This document shows positions 27,165 to 37,835 of a stretch of DNA of 64,000 nucleotides, in pieces (the stretch's first letter is position 1; the number at the start of each line of letters is the position of its first letter). The DNA comes from Lactobacillus sp. (GTDB lineage: Bacteria > Bacillota > Bacilli > Lactobacillales > Lactobacillaceae): positions 372,001 to 436,000 of the forward strand of contig JAKVKU010000001.1 of NCBI GenBank assembly GCA_022484695.1. Reading direction: 5' to 3'. Position numbers and translations under genes: made by a program. Under the pieces are notes generated by a model, which was not told where the DNA came from, did no database searches, and worked only from the letters and a program-made list of their open reading frames with translations.

Positions 27165-28331
27165 TTGGTGCCTATAACCAGTAAAGATAACCTGCGGCAA
27201 GCCAATCGTAAGTTGGTATTACAAGAAATCGTCAATAGTGAATACACTACCCGGGTGGCGATTTCCCGGAAATTAGGGCTAAACAAGTCAACGATTTCTT
27301 CAATTTATGATGATTTAAAAAAAGAACAACTTGTTGAAGAAGTCGGGGAGGGGGCTGCTTCCCATGCCGGGGGCCGTAAACCCACCAATATCCGCCTACA
27401 TGCCAGTTACGGCTTTACCATGAGTTTTGATATCTCATTTCGCAACTTGCATTATATGATCAACTATTTAGACAGCAGTATCATTGAACAGTCGGAAATC
27501 AGTATTTATCAAAAGAGTATTCAAGAAATTCTGGCCATCATTGAAGCTAAAATTGACCAGACGGTAAAAACGGTGCAATCCGTCCAGGGGCTGTTGGGTA
27601 TTTGCCTATCCATCCATGGCATTGTCAACGATCAACAGGCTATTACCTATTCGCCCTTTGTGGATTTCGACAATTTAGATCTCCGGGAGATTTTGCTGGC
27701 CAAATACCAAGTGCCAGTGGTCCTGGAAAATGAATCTAATTTAACGGCGGTCTATGTCCGGGATTTCATGCCCCTGGCGGCCAATCCTAACCTAGTGGCC
27801 ATCAGTATCCATAAGGGCATTGGCTCCGGCATCATCTTAAATAACCGCCTGTTTCGGGGCTTCAAGGGTCAGGCTGGGGAAATTGGTCGGACCTTGATAA
27901 AAACCGCAGAAGGTAAATTGATCCCTGTGGAACAAATTTGTTCCGAAGATGCCATCATCAATCACCTCAAAACCCAGTTGAAAACCGAAACGTTGAACCG
28001 GGGGCAGGTCATTGACTTGTATCAAGCTCATAATAAGGCCGTGGTCTTGGCCATGAATACCTTCGTAGCCGAAATTTCAACCTTGATCTATAATGCCTCC
28101 ATGTATTTTGACACGGGGACAGTGTACTTGGGCTCGCCTTTAATGGAAGAAGCCACGGAAATATTTGACCAAGTGGCGGAAAGTGTCCAGCGCTTGAATA
28201 ACAATGCCATCAATCTCCGCCTACTGGCCAATTCCGATATGGCCACTTTGTTTGGGGCCTGTTCTGTCATCACCCATCAGGTTTTAGATTTGGTGGGCTA
28301 CCAGTTGAACTTTTCAGGGGTACAAAAGTAA
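27165..28331 (+). CDS. xylR: ROK-family transcriptional regulator (XylR-like)
   Basis: N-terminal wHTH (RVAISRKLGLNKSTISSIYDDL) plus ROK domain; adjacent to xylose genes. Confidence 0.85.
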   Translation: MVPITSKDNLRQANRKLVLQEIVNSEYTTRVAISRKLGLNKSTISSIYDDLKKEQLVEEVGEGAASHAGGRKPTNIRLHASYGFTMSFDISFRNLHYMINYLDSSIIEQSEISIYQKSIQEILAIIEAKIDQTVKTVQSVQGLLGICLSIHGIVNDQQAITYSPFVDFDNLDLREILLAKYQVPVVLENESNLTAVYVRDFMPLAANPNLVAISIHKGIGSGIILNNRLFRGFKGQAGEIGRTLIKTAEGKLIPVEQICSEDAIINHLKTQLKTETLNRGQVIDLYQAHNKAVVLAMNTFVAEISTLIYNASMYFDTGTVYLGSPLMEEATEIFDQVAESVQRLNNNAINLRLLANSDMATLFGACSVITHQVLDLVGYQLNFSGVQK

Positions 28332-28385
28332 AGCTGTCGTTTTATTGCAGCAACTCAGTTGGTTTCAACAACAAATTAAGATAAT

Positions 28386-28436
28386 AAAAAGCTGACTGGC
28401 TTGGATGATTGCTTTATCCAAGCCGGTCAGCTTTTT
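28386..28436. terminator. Bidirectional terminator
   Basis: AAAAAGCTGACTGGCTTGGAT...ATCCAAGCCGGTCAGCTTTTT. Confidence 0.85.
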
Positions 28437-28452
28437 AAATGTGTAAATTAGT

Positions 28453-29859
28453 TTATTTAATTTCGGCGGGTTCGCTGGCTACTTCAGGTTCGCTGCGTTG
28501 CCGCAAGCTTTCCTCAATATCTTCCAGCGAGCGATTGCGAGTTTCAAAGACTTTCGAATGGACAAACCAAATCGCTACAAAGCAAAGGACGCCATAACCG
28601 ATGAAGAGACTACCAGTTCCAAAGAAGTCAAGTAATGGTGGGAAGGTCAAGGAAACGATCATGTTAGCTGTCCAGTTGATGACACTTGAAAAGGAATTAC
28701 CCAAGCCGCGAATATTCAAAGGGAAGACTTCCCCAATCATAACCCACATTACTGGGCCCCAAGTGGCGGAGAAAAAGGCGATGTAAATGGTCAAGGCAAT
28801 AACGCAGACGAAAGCTGCAGTTTGGCTGTGTCCGGAAAATTTCATGGCAAAGCTCATGACGAACAAAGACACACCCATACCAATGGCACCACCAATCAAC
28901 ATCTTTTTCCGGTCGATTTTATCCATGATCATCACGGCAACTGCGGTGACGATGACATTGAAAATCCCAATCCCGATGTGGGCAATCAAGGCAGCGGAGA
29001 CCCCAAAGCCAACATCCGTAAAGATAGTGGGGGCGTAATAAAGCACGGTGTTACAGCCCATGACTTGTTGGAAAATGGCTAGGCCCACCCCGATTACCAG
29101 GGCAGGGCGGACTAATTTGCCGAATAACTCGGTCCAACCGCCACTTTTAATGGCCGCTTGGGCTTTAATATCCGTCAATTCTTGATCCACAACTTTTGTA
29201 TCATGTTTGTTCATAATTTCAAGAATTTGTTTGGCTTCCGCAATTTTATTTTCTTTAACTAAGAAGCGGGGACTTTCTGGTAGAATCAAAGCCCCGAAGA
29301 ACAATAATGCTGATGGAAAAGCAGCAAAACCTAACATCCAGCGCCACCCAGTGTAAAAGCCGGAGAAGGAATAGTTGGTGACGTAGGCGATGAAGATACC
29401 GGTCATGACCATGAGTTGGAATAAACTAGACATGGACCCCCGCTTATCTGCCGGTGATAGCTCGGCCAAATAGGTGGGAATCAAAGCAGACGCCGCCCCA
29501 ACGGCCATGCCTAATACAACCCGGGAAATAATCAAAGTCCAAAATTCTGGGGAAAAGGCTGATCCTAACGCCCCAATGAAGAAGATAATAGCAGATAATA
29601 AGACGAGTTTACGCCGACCAAAACGATCAGACATGGGGCCAATCACGGCAGCCCCTAAGATGGCGCCTAATAAAACAGCACTGACGACGAAACCTTGTTG
29701 CCATGAATTTAAATGGAGTTGTTTTTCAATGAATAAAATCGCCCCGGAGATAACCCCAGTGTCGTACCCGAACAATAAACCACCTAGTGCGCCAAAGAAA
29801 TAAACGAATCCTGCGGAAACTTTATGGATCTTTTGTGGTGCGTTGGTATTATCCTGCAT
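28453..29859 (-). CDS. MFS sugar porter (xylose/arabinose:H+ symporter family)
   Basis: GGLLFGYDTGVISGA, DRFGRRK, PESPRFLV motifs; start corrected to MQDNTNAPQ. Confidence 0.88.
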   Translation of the reverse strand: MQDNTNAPQKIHKVSAGFVYFFGALGGLLFGYDTGVISGAILFIEKQLHLNSWQQGFVVSAVLLGAILGAAVIGPMSDRFGRRKLVLLSAIIFFIGALGSAFSPEFWTLIISRVVLGMAVGAASALIPTYLAELSPADKRGSMSSLFQLMVMTGIFIAYVTNYSFSGFYTGWRWMLGFAAFPSALLFFGALILPESPRFLVKENKIAEAKQILEIMNKHDTKVVDQELTDIKAQAAIKSGGWTELFGKLVRPALVIGVGLAIFQQVMGCNTVLYYAPTIFTDVGFGVSAALIAHIGIGIFNVIVTAVAVMIMDKIDRKKMLIGGAIGMGVSLFVMSFAMKFSGHSQTAAFVCVIALTIYIAFFSATWGPVMWVMIGEVFPLNIRGLGNSFSSVINWTANMIVSLTFPPLLDFFGTGSLFIGYGVLCFVAIWFVHSKVFETRNRSLEDIEESLRQRSEPEVASEPAEIK

Positions 29860-29915
29860 GCTTGAACACCCCGTATTTTTGATTGGATTAACAATAGATT
29901 GTAAGTTCTGAGTGA

Positions 29916-29938
29916 GTTGGTTGTTTAAACATTCTAAT
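29916..29938. promoter_or_regulatory. Candidate XylR operator (transporter side)
   Basis: GTTGGTTGTTTAAACATTCTAAT. Confidence 0.55.
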
Positions 29939-29969
29939 TGAATTGATAATAGCATCACAATTTAATGAT

Positions 29970-29983
29970 TGCAACCGTTTTCA
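29970..29983. promoter_or_regulatory. cre (CcpA) site
   Basis: TGCAACCGTTTTCA, one mismatch to TGWAANCGNTNWCA. Confidence 0.7.
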
Positions 29984-30179
29984 TCAAAAGATCCTGATAT
30001 ATAACAGCGGTAACTTTAAACATGAACTGGTACTCTTATCCTTGGGGCTGTTATACATAACGAAATTAATTTACGGCTATGTTGGCCAGCTGACGACTAG
30101 GCCAGCAAAATAAAAAAATGACTTTTTTCTTTGAAAAGGCTTGCATTTCCCGAAGTAATATAATATCATGAATTCGTAA

Positions 30180-30202
30180 GTTGGTTGTTAGAACAAACTA
30201 AT
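30180..30202. promoter_or_regulatory. Candidate XylR operator (xylA side)
   Basis: GTTGGTTGTTAGAACAAACTAAT; right half AACAAACTAA as in Bacillus xyl operators. Confidence 0.65.
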
Positions 30203-30232
30203 ATAAAATCAATTAATTGGAGGATTTATCTC

Positions 30233-31570
30233 ATGGCATATTGGAATGTTGATAAAATCAAGTATGTAGGTACCGGCGACAAGAAATCTGGCTTAGGCTT
30301 TCAGTATTATAATCCGGATGAAGTCATTGGCGGCAAGAAAATGCGGGACTGGTTGAGATTTGCCGTGGCGTATTGGCATACCTTTGACCAACGTTTAGTG
30401 GATCCATTCGGGGATGGCACTGCGCTTCGTCCTTATGACAAGTACACCGATCCCATGGACCAAGCTCTGGCCAAAGTGGATGCAGCCTTTGAATTTTATG
30501 ATAAACTAGGTGTGGATTTTCTTTGCTTCCACGACCGGGATTTAGCACCTGAAGGCGATACTTTACGGGAAACCAACAAGAACCTGGATAAAATTGTGGA
30601 CAAAATCGTGGCTTACCAAAAGACTTCCGGTATGAAAGTCCTTTGGAACACTTCTAACCTATTCACCAACCCGAGATTTGTGGCCGGCGCTGGCACCTCA
30701 CCTTATGCCGACATCTATGCTTATTCTGCTGCCCAATTGAAACATAGTTTGGAAATTGGCAAACGGGTAGGTTCTGAAAACTATGTCTTCTGGGGCGGCC
30801 GTGAAGGATACGAATCCCTGTGGAATACCGACATGAAACGGGAACAAGAACACGCGGCTAAATTATTCCATTTGGCTAAAGATTACGCCAAGGAAATCGG
30901 TTTTGACGCTCAAATGTTGCTGGAACCAAAACCTAAAGAACCAACCACCCATCAATATGATTTTGACGCTGCTACGACGATCGCCTTCATGAAGGAATAT
31001 GACCTGGATAAAGACTTCAAGTTGAACCTGGAAGGCAACCACGCCAACTTAGCCGGTCACACCTATCAACATGAAATCCGCGTGGCCCGGGAAGCTGGCC
31101 TGTTAGGCTCATTAGATGCCAACCAAGGGGACAAATTAATTGGCTGGGATATTGATGAATATCCATCTAACCTTTATGAAACAACGGCAGCCATGACTGA
31201 AGTTGTGGAAAATGGCAGCATTGGACCAAAGGGTGGCTTAAACTTTGATGCCAAACCACGCCGGTCTTCATTTGAACCAGAGGATCTATTCTATGGCCAT
31301 ATTGTGGGCATGGATAGCTTCGCCGCTGGCTTGCGGGTTGCTTTGGCCATGAAGGCAGACGGTTACTTGGATGACTTGGTTAAAAATCGTTACAGCTCCT
31401 TTGATAGTGGTATTGGTGCCGATATCGAAAGTGGCAAGGCGACTATGGCGGAACTGGAAAACTACAGCTTAGACAAGACCCAAGCCCAATTGCGGGCCGC
31501 TACCCAATCTGACCATTTGGAACAAGTCAAAGACACCATCAACCACTATATCGTCCAAACACTTAAATAA
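30233..31570 (+). CDS. xylA: Xylose isomerase
   Basis: [20 protein letters not shown]-like [43 protein letters not shown]. Confidence 0.95.
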   Translation: MAYWNVDKIKYVGTGDKKSGLGFQYYNPDEVIGGKKMRDWLRFAVAYWHTFDQRLVDPFGDGTALRPYDKYTDPMDQALAKVDAAFEFYDKLGVDFLCFHDRDLAPEGDTLRETNKNLDKIVDKIVAYQKTSGMKVLWNTSNLFTNPRFVAGAGTSPYADIYAYSAAQLKHSLEIGKRVGSENYVFWGGREGYESLWNTDMKREQEHAAKLFHLAKDYAKEIGFDAQMLLEPKPKEPTTHQYDFDAATTIAFMKEYDLDKDFKLNLEGNHANLAGHTYQHEIRVAREAGLLGSLDANQGDKLIGWDIDEYPSNLYETTAAMTEVVENGSIGPKGGLNFDAKPRRSSFEPEDLFYGHIVGMDSFAAGLRVALAMKADGYLDDLVKNRYSSFDSGIGADIESGKATMAELENYSLDKTQAQLRAATQSDHLEQVKDTINHYIVQTLK

Positions 31571-31602
31571 ATTATTGTGCTATAACAACAGCATTACAAC
31601 TT

Positions 31603-31632
31603 GGAATGGCCGCAGCGGTCATTCCTTTTTTT
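31603..31632 (+). terminator. Rho-independent terminator between xylA and xylB
   Basis: GGAATGGCCGCAGCGGTCATTCC followed by T-run. Confidence 0.65.
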
Positions 31633-31651
31633 AGAAAAGAGGAAAACTATT

Positions 31652-33166
31652 ATGACGGCATGCGTATTAGGAGTGGATCTGGGCACCAGTTCGGTGAAAG
31701 TTTCCGCAGTGACTAAAACCGGTGAAATCATCGCCCAAGAAAGCGCGGATTTTCCATTGCGCCAACCTAAACCCGGCTATGCGGAACAAGACCCTGAAGA
31801 TTGGGTCAGCGCCACCACCATCGCCATTGTGCGCCTGATTTTAACCGATCAACTCAAACCAGCAGATATCAAAGGCATCAGCTATTCCGGCCAAATGCAC
31901 GGCTTGGTGCTCTTGGATGAGAATAATCAAGTTCTACGGCCAGCCATGCTTTGGAATGACACCCGTTCCACCAAGCAACGGGCAGCCATCATGGCGAAAA
32001 TGGGCCAACGCTTTATCGAAATTACCCATAATCAACCCCTGGAAGGTTTTACCCTGCCCAAATTACTATGGGTCAAGGAAAATCAGCCGGACATCTTTGC
32101 CCAGGCAAAAGCCATGTTGCTACCAAAGGATTACCTGCGTTTTCGTATGACCGGCAATCTAGCCATGGATTATTCCGATGCCACCGGGACGGTGATGTTA
32201 GACGTGCAGCAACAACAATGGAGCCAAGAAATTCTGGACGCCTTTGATATCCCTAAAAGCTTGTGTCCCCCACTGGTCCGTTCCATTGACGATACCGGGC
32301 CCATCAGTGCCTGGTATGCCGAATATTCCGGCTTAGCCACCACCACCCGGACCTTTGCCGGCGGTGCTGATAATGCCTGCGGTGCCGTGGGCGCGGGAAT
32401 CGATAGTCCCACCAAAGTGTTATCCAGCATTGGCACATCTGGGGTGATTTTAAAATATGAACCGGCCAAAACCACCAACTACCAAGGGGTCCTACAGTTT
32501 GAAGACCACGCGATCCCCGACGCCTTTTACTCCATGGGGGTGACCTTAGCGGCGGGCTTTTCGTTAAACTGGTTCAAGCAGACCTTTGCGGCGGATGAGG
32601 ATTTCACCGCTGTGGTAAAAAGTGCCAGCAAGTCCACCGTGGGTGCCAATGGGCTATTATTTGCCCCGTATATTGTGGGGGAACGGGCCCCTTACGCGGA
32701 TGCCGACATTCGCGGCAGTTTTATTGGCATCGATGGTATTCACCAACGTCACGATTTCGTCCGGGCGGTTTTAGAGGGCATCATCTTTTCTTTCCAAGAT
32801 CTGCTGGATCAATATGTCGCCCAAGGCAGTCAATTTGAAACCGTGGTATCCATTGGCGGTGGCGCTAAGAGTGCCCTGTGGCAGCAAATTCAAGCGGATA
32901 TTTTTAACACCAAAGTGGTGTCATTGGAAAATGAACAGGGCCCAGGTTTAGGGGCGGCCATGTTAGCCGCTGTGGGCTTAGGCTGGTTTGAAACGGTATC
33001 TGAATGTACCAAAGTATTCGTTCATTTTAAAGATGTGTTCCTGCCCAAGCCAGAAAACGTGGCCAAGTATCAAAAATTACATGCCCTTTACCAACAAATT
33101 TATCCCAGCACCAAAGCCATTACCCATGGATTGGTGGCCTATCGCCGGGACAATAATGCCCAATAA
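31652..33166 (+). CDS. xylB: Xylulokinase
   Basis: FGGY kinase: [34 protein letters not shown]. Confidence 0.93.
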   Translation: MTACVLGVDLGTSSVKVSAVTKTGEIIAQESADFPLRQPKPGYAEQDPEDWVSATTIAIVRLILTDQLKPADIKGISYSGQMHGLVLLDENNQVLRPAMLWNDTRSTKQRAAIMAKMGQRFIEITHNQPLEGFTLPKLLWVKENQPDIFAQAKAMLLPKDYLRFRMTGNLAMDYSDATGTVMLDVQQQQWSQEILDAFDIPKSLCPPLVRSIDDTGPISAWYAEYSGLATTTRTFAGGADNACGAVGAGIDSPTKVLSSIGTSGVILKYEPAKTTNYQGVLQFEDHAIPDAFYSMGVTLAAGFSLNWFKQTFAADEDFTAVVKSASKSTVGANGLLFAPYIVGERAPYADADIRGSFIGIDGIHQRHDFVRAVLEGIIFSFQDLLDQYVAQGSQFETVVSIGGGAKSALWQQIQADIFNTKVVSLENEQGPGLGAAMLAAVGLGWFETVSECTKVFVHFKDVFLPKPENVAKYQKLHALYQQIYPSTKAITHGLVAYRRDNNAQ

Positions 33167-33314
33167 CTATATATCAAGTCCTGCCCGTCCTGTGGGTAGG
33201 GCTTGTTTTTAGGCCAAAGTAAAAAGCCAGATAGTGATATTTATCAGCCCCGATTACTGGTATAATTTAGCCAGATTAAACAGACTGGTAAAATAACGAA
33301 AGGCGGCTTTAACC

Positions 33315-33812
33315 ATGTTATATGCTGAAAAATACAGGTCACCCCTAGGGGGGATCACCTTGTTGGGGGATGCGCAATATTTGTATGGCCTGTGGTTCGA
33401 TGGTCAAAAGCATTTTGGCGCCCACTATGATCTGGCCCAAAGCCAAACCGGGCACCCAGCACCCATCCAACAGGCCCTGGTCTGGTTAGACCAATACTTC
33501 GCTGGGGAAAATCCTGACGCTAACAGTATTCCCTTGAAACCTGAAGTCACCGCCTTTAGACAACGGGTGCTGCAGGTGTTAAGAACCGTGCCTTATGGGA
33601 CGACAATCACCTACAAAGGCATTTCCGATGCCTTACAAACTGGGGAAAGTCACCCCAAGAACCTGGCCCGAGCCGTTGGGGGTGCTGTGGGCCATAATCC
33701 TATTTCCATCATCATCCCTTGTCATCGCGTTGTCGGTAGTGATGGCGCGTTGACGGGTTATGCCGGGGGACTGGCTAAAAAAATCGCGTTGCTAAAGTTG
33801 GAGACCCGTTAG
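33315..33812 (+). CDS. ogt: Methylated-DNA--protein-cysteine S-methyltransferase
   Basis: Active-site IIIPCHRVVGSDGALTGYAGG. Confidence 0.93.
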   Translation: MLYAEKYRSPLGGITLLGDAQYLYGLWFDGQKHFGAHYDLAQSQTGHPAPIQQALVWLDQYFAGENPDANSIPLKPEVTAFRQRVLQVLRTVPYGTTITYKGISDALQTGESHPKNLARAVGGAVGHNPISIIIPCHRVVGSDGALTGYAGGLAKKIALLKLETR

Positions 33813-33848
33813 CTTGGGTCTGATTTTAAGGAAAGGGGCGTAGCGCCG

Positions 33849-34409
33849 ATGACATTAAGTGCCAAACAGTGGCAGGCCATTCAACATAATGATGCCACAT
33901 TTGATAACCAATTTTGGTATGCCGTTAAAACCACCGGCATTTTTTGTTGCCCTTCCTGTCCCTCTAGACTGCCCAAACCAGAACACATTACAATTTTTAC
34001 GGACCCCAAAGACGCCCTGGCCGCGGGGTATCACCCCTGTAAACGGTGCCGGCCTTTGAATCAGCTGGTGGCCAATGAACTATGGGTCCAAGAAATCGAC
34101 CATATTTTGGCCCAAGATTATGCAACCAAGCTTACCTTGACGGAACTGGCAGCCAAAGTTCATGGGTCTCCGTCTTATTTGCGGCACGTTTATCAAGACC
34201 TGACCGGGTTAACCCCCCAGCAAAAATTGACCCAACTGCGTCTGACTCAAGCTAAAGCCGAGCTGTTGCAGTCAAACGCCTCAGTTGCCAGTATCGGGGC
34301 CAAAGTGGGCCTGCCCAATACCCCTTATTTCATCCAACGCTTTAAAGCCCAATATGGCCAGACACCCCACCAGTATCGCCGGCACCATGGGGATGCTAAA
34401 GCTGAATAG
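33849..34409 (+). CDS. Ada-type methylphosphotriester-DNA transferase/AraC-family regulator
   Basis: Ada zinc motif FCCPSCPSRLPKPEH...PCKRCRP plus AraC HTH. Confidence 0.9.
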   Translation: MTLSAKQWQAIQHNDATFDNQFWYAVKTTGIFCCPSCPSRLPKPEHITIFTDPKDALAAGYHPCKRCRPLNQLVANELWVQEIDHILAQDYATKLTLTELAAKVHGSPSYLRHVYQDLTGLTPQQKLTQLRLTQAKAELLQSNASVASIGAKVGLPNTPYFIQRFKAQYGQTPHQYRRHHGDAKAE

Positions 34410-34419
34410 ATAAGAACCA

Positions 34420-34464
34420 AAATAAGCCCCACATTTCAGATTTCACGAAATGTGGGGCTTATTT
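34420..34464. terminator. Bidirectional terminator
   Basis: AAATAAGCCCCACATTTC...GAAATGTGGGGCTTATTT. Confidence 0.85.
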
Positions 34465-34506
34465 GATAGACATTGGTTAAATTTGGCTAGCCATTTGTAT
34501 GAAAGG

Positions 34507-35139
34507 TTAAGCTAACTCATATATATCATCCGTAAAGGCTGTGACTTCATCCCGGCGATGGGAGACGATGATCACTTGGGTCTTGGTTTGGGCCAGGGCC
34601 TTTTGGGTCAGGGCGATGGTCTTTAGGCGCAGGCGATCATCTAGGCCGGTGAAGGGCTCGTCCAATAACAATAAGCGGGGTTGCTGCACCAAGGCGCGGC
34701 ATAAGGCTACCCGCTGGCGTTGCCCACCAGATAGGCGCTGGACGGATTCGTCCAAAAAGGGCGTGATTTCCAAAGTTTCCAGTAATTGCTGCTTTTTTTC
34801 TGGGGTAATGGGCTCTTTTTGATGATAAAGTCGCAGGCGCTGGTAAAAATTGATATTTTTGTTAGCCGTCAAATTAGGGAAGAGGGCTAGGTCCTGGAAC
34901 ATGAAGCCCACTGGTCGCTGTCCCGGGGGCAGGTTGATTTGGTGGTCACCATCGTACCAGGTGGTTTTATCAAAAGTGATTTTGCCACTGTCTGGCACCG
35001 TGAGCCCAGCAATCAGGCGCAACAGGGTGGTTTTACCGCCCCCGGAAGAGCCCATGATCCCCGTGAACTGCTGCTTGAATTGGCCGGCAAAGGTCAGGGT
35101 ATGGGTATTGAGCTTTTTAGTGATTTTGACATCAAGCAT
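34507..35139 (-). CDS. modC: Molybdate-type ABC transporter ATP-binding protein
   Basis: GSSGGGKTTLLRLIAG, LSGGQRQRVALCRAL, LLLLDEPFTGLD; operon with modB and modA. Confidence 0.85.
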   Translation of the reverse strand: MLDVKITKKLNTHTLTFAGQFKQQFTGIMGSSGGGKTTLLRLIAGLTVPDSGKITFDKTTWYDGDHQINLPPGQRPVGFMFQDLALFPNLTANKNINFYQRLRLYHQKEPITPEKKQQLLETLEITPFLDESVQRLSGGQRQRVALCRALVQQPRLLLLDEPFTGLDDRLRLKTIALTQKALAQTKTQVIIVSHRRDEVTAFTDDIYELA

Positions 35140-35797
35140 TAGCCGACCCCCGTTTGTTTTGATGGTTCAAGAATTGGATGAATAATAGGGCGGTGACCCC
35201 AATGAGGATATCCACCACACTCAGGTAAATCGCGGTATTATTGTCCCCGGCTTGAATGGCAAAGTAAATGGCCGTGGCGATGGTGTCAGTCTTGCCTTGA
35301 ATGTAGCCGGCCACCATCAAGGAAGCCCCGAATTCCCCCAAGCCCCGGCAAAATGTCAGGAGCAGCCCAATGATAATCCCATTATAGGCATTGGGTAAAA
35401 TCACATAGCGCAGGACTTCAAATTGGGTGGCGCCAATGACTTCAGCGGCTTCCACCAAATGGCGATCCACCCCTAAAATGGCCGCTTTAATGGATTGGTA
35501 CATGATGGGCAACACCACGATGATGGTGGCCACCGTGGCCCCGGCCAAGGTGAATACCAAGGAGTAATTGTTGAATAGCGCTAAGAAGCGCCCCATGATA
35601 CCGTATTTGCCGAAGAGTTGTAACAGAAATAAGCCAACAACTGTTGGCGGTAAAACAAGTGGTAATAATAATAAACTTTCGATTGCCCAATTAAGTTTGA
35701 TGGGATGCTGAATTAATAAATAAACAATCGGTAGTGTCACCAAAAAGGTGAGGGTGGTGGCCACCAAGGCGATCACCAGGGAATGCAATATTGGCAT
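35132..35797 (-). CDS. modB: Molybdate ABC transporter permease
   Basis: LPLVLPPTVVGLFLL and CRGLGEFGASLMVAG motifs. Confidence 0.9.
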   Translation of the reverse strand: MPILHSLVIALVATTLTFLVTLPIVYLLIQHPIKLNWAIESLLLLPLVLPPTVVGLFLLQLFGKYGIMGRFLALFNNYSLVFTLAGATVATIIVVLPIMYQSIKAAILGVDRHLVEAAEVIGATQFEVLRYVILPNAYNGIIIGLLLTFCRGLGEFGASLMVAGYIQGKTDTIATAIYFAIQAGDNNTAIYLSVVDILIGVTALLFIQFLNHQNKRGSANA

Positions 35798-35830
35798 AAT
35801 CGTCACTTCCAAAACTACTTAAGGCACATA

Positions 35831-36619
35831 TTACTTAACGATGCCAAAGCCGGCAGCCTTAAGCTTAGCAGTAGCTGGCTTGGTCTTTAGATATTTGTTG
35901 AAGGCGTTGACGGCATCTTTTTTAGCTTGGTCAGTTGCGGTAGTTGCTACATAATAACGAATTGGGGTGTGGTATTTACCAGGCACAGATTTGATAATTT
36001 TTACATCTTTACTAATTTTAGCATCGGTGCGATAGACAAACCCTACTTGGGCATTGCCGCTGGCCACATAAGCTAAGGTTTGACGCACATCATTGGCGTA
36101 AACAAATTTAGACTTTAATTTCTTAGTTAATTTTAAATAATCCATAGTGTCAGTGGCATAGCGGCCGGCTGGGACTAATTTAGGTTCTCCCAAGGCGATC
36201 TTCTTAGCTTTGGTTAATTGCTTGGTTAAGCTGCCTTTTAAAGCTTTGTCTTTCTTGTTTTGCACCAGGACTAAGTCATTGCTCAATAAAGCGAAATCGT
36301 CGGTAGCTTTTTTAGGCTTAGTCAAAGCGGTCATATCTTCTTTGCTGGCAGTCAAGACACCGTCAATGGGTGCACCGGATAAGACTTTTTGTTTGATCTG
36401 GCCGGAACCAGCGAAGTCTAATTCAATAGTCACATCTGGATTTTTAGTTTGATAATCTTTGGCAATATCGGTTAAAACATCTTTCAAACTGGCTGCGGCT
36501 GAATAATGAATGCTGACTTTATCGGCAGCTTGTACGGGCGCTGGTGATTTAAACAGGCCCAACCCCAACATGAAAATACCACCTAATAATAAGACTAAAT
36601 GTAACTTTTTCTTATTCAT
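35831..36619 (-). CDS. modA: Molybdate ABC transporter substrate-binding protein
   Basis: Signal peptide; ASLKDVLTDIAKDYQ, FAGSGQIKQKVLSGAPIDG. Confidence 0.9.
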   Translation of the reverse strand: MNKKKLHLVLLLGGIFMLGLGLFKSPAPVQAADKVSIHYSAAASLKDVLTDIAKDYQTKNPDVTIELDFAGSGQIKQKVLSGAPIDGVLTASKEDMTALTKPKKATDDFALLSNDLVLVQNKKDKALKGSLTKQLTKAKKIALGEPKLVPAGRYATDTMDYLKLTKKLKSKFVYANDVRQTLAYVASGNAQVGFVYRTDAKISKDVKIIKSVPGKYHTPIRYYVATTATDQAKKDAVNAFNKYLKTKPATAKLKAAGFGIVK

Positions 36620-36779
36620 CTCTTTTACCCCTTTAATATTTTTAATATCAATAGTGTAACATGTTCTGAAAGGGTTTACACGAAAATAATTTAAGATGTG
36701 AAAAAATTAATTTAGTTCCTATTATAGGTGGCGTTAAATCAAGCCATTCACGGCAGCTACAAGCGCTGCTCATGGTTAT

Positions 36780-37499
36780 CTAATTAATATTGATGTCGAT
36801 GTAAAATTTGCTGCTGTCTGGTAAGAAATAAGACAAGGAGTGTTCAAAGGGTTGGCCGGTTTGGGAAAAAGCCGTTTGTTCAATGACCAAGGTGGCATCC
36901 CCAGGCTGGATCTTCAAAGCCGCCGCCACGGTTTTATCCGCATGGGAAGCATACACCGTCCGCCGGGCGCCCTTTAAGGTAATACCGGCATTGTCTTGCA
37001 GGTAATCATAAATCGACCCCTCCAAAACTTTTTGGTCGATCACCGCAATGCTGGTGGGCATGACGGTTTGTTCGAAACTATAGACCCGGTTATCCACGTA
37101 ACGGACCCGCTGAATCTCATAGACTGGCTCATTGGCGGTGATGCCCAGACTTTCCTGCTCATTTTCATAGGGCAGGCGGGCGCTGAACTGCAGGGTCTTA
37201 CTTTTGATTTGGTTGCCGGCATGGGAATTCGTGGCGCCCTTAGGTGCAGCTAAAGGCAGCAATTCCTTATTAGAAGCGTCAAAACTCTTCCGAATAAAAG
37301 TTCCGGATCCCTGGTTACTGTAAATGAGCCCGTCATTGCTCAACAGCGCCAGGGCTTTTTTAATGGTCATGCGACTGGTGTCATATTTGTCAGCTAATTG
37401 TTCCTGCGGTGGCAGGGGAAAATCGGCGGTATAGCGGCCCTGATCGATGTCTTGTTTCAATTGTTTATAAATATTTTGATATTTATAGATGATACTCAT
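36780..37499 (-). CDS. GntR/HutC-family regulator (UTRA domain)
   Basis: N-terminal wHTH QEQLADKYDTSRMTIKKALALLSNDGLIYSNQGSGTFI plus UTRA domain. Confidence 0.9.
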   Translation of the reverse strand: MSIIYKYQNIYKQLKQDIDQGRYTADFPLPPQEQLADKYDTSRMTIKKALALLSNDGLIYSNQGSGTFIRKSFDASNKELLPLAAPKGATNSHAGNQIKSKTLQFSARLPYENEQESLGITANEPVYEIQRVRYVDNRVYSFEQTVMPTSIAVIDQKVLEGSIYDYLQDNAGITLKGARRTVYASHADKTVAAALKIQPGDATLVIEQTAFSQTGQPFEHSLSYFLPDSSKFYIDININ

Positions 37500-37770
37500 C
37501 CCCCTAAAAAAATAAAATTCATTGTAACCATATTAACCTATACAAATAAAAATTTATATAGGTTTTTTGTATCTATTTTAAAATTAATTGGTATATGCCG
37601 ACTAACAGCTTGGTACAGCAAGCTTTCCATGGCAGACAGGCGGGCGCTTTCCTAGATTTGGCTACGACATATTCGGTAATTTGGCTCCCGAAAACAGCCA
37701 AAAAAAGACAGCCCTTAACCATATTAAACTACACATTTTTAAAATTGTATAGTCTTTTCTAAAATAATTT

Positions 37771-37792
37771 CAAAATATGTATTTACATATTT
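37771..37792. promoter_or_regulatory. GntR/HutC-type operator overlapping the PTS promoter -35
   Basis: AAAATATGTA-TT-TACATATTTT perfect 10-bp arms; -10 TAAAAT at 37805-37810. Confidence 0.65.
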
Positions 37793-37821
37793 TTGTCAAT
37801 AAGGTAAAATAAAATTGCTTT

Positions 37822-37835
37822 TGAAAGCGATTAAT
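37822..37835. promoter_or_regulatory. Candidate cre site
   Basis: TGAAAGCGATTAAT, two mismatches to TGWAANCGNTNWCA, just downstream of predicted start of transcription. Confidence 0.5.
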
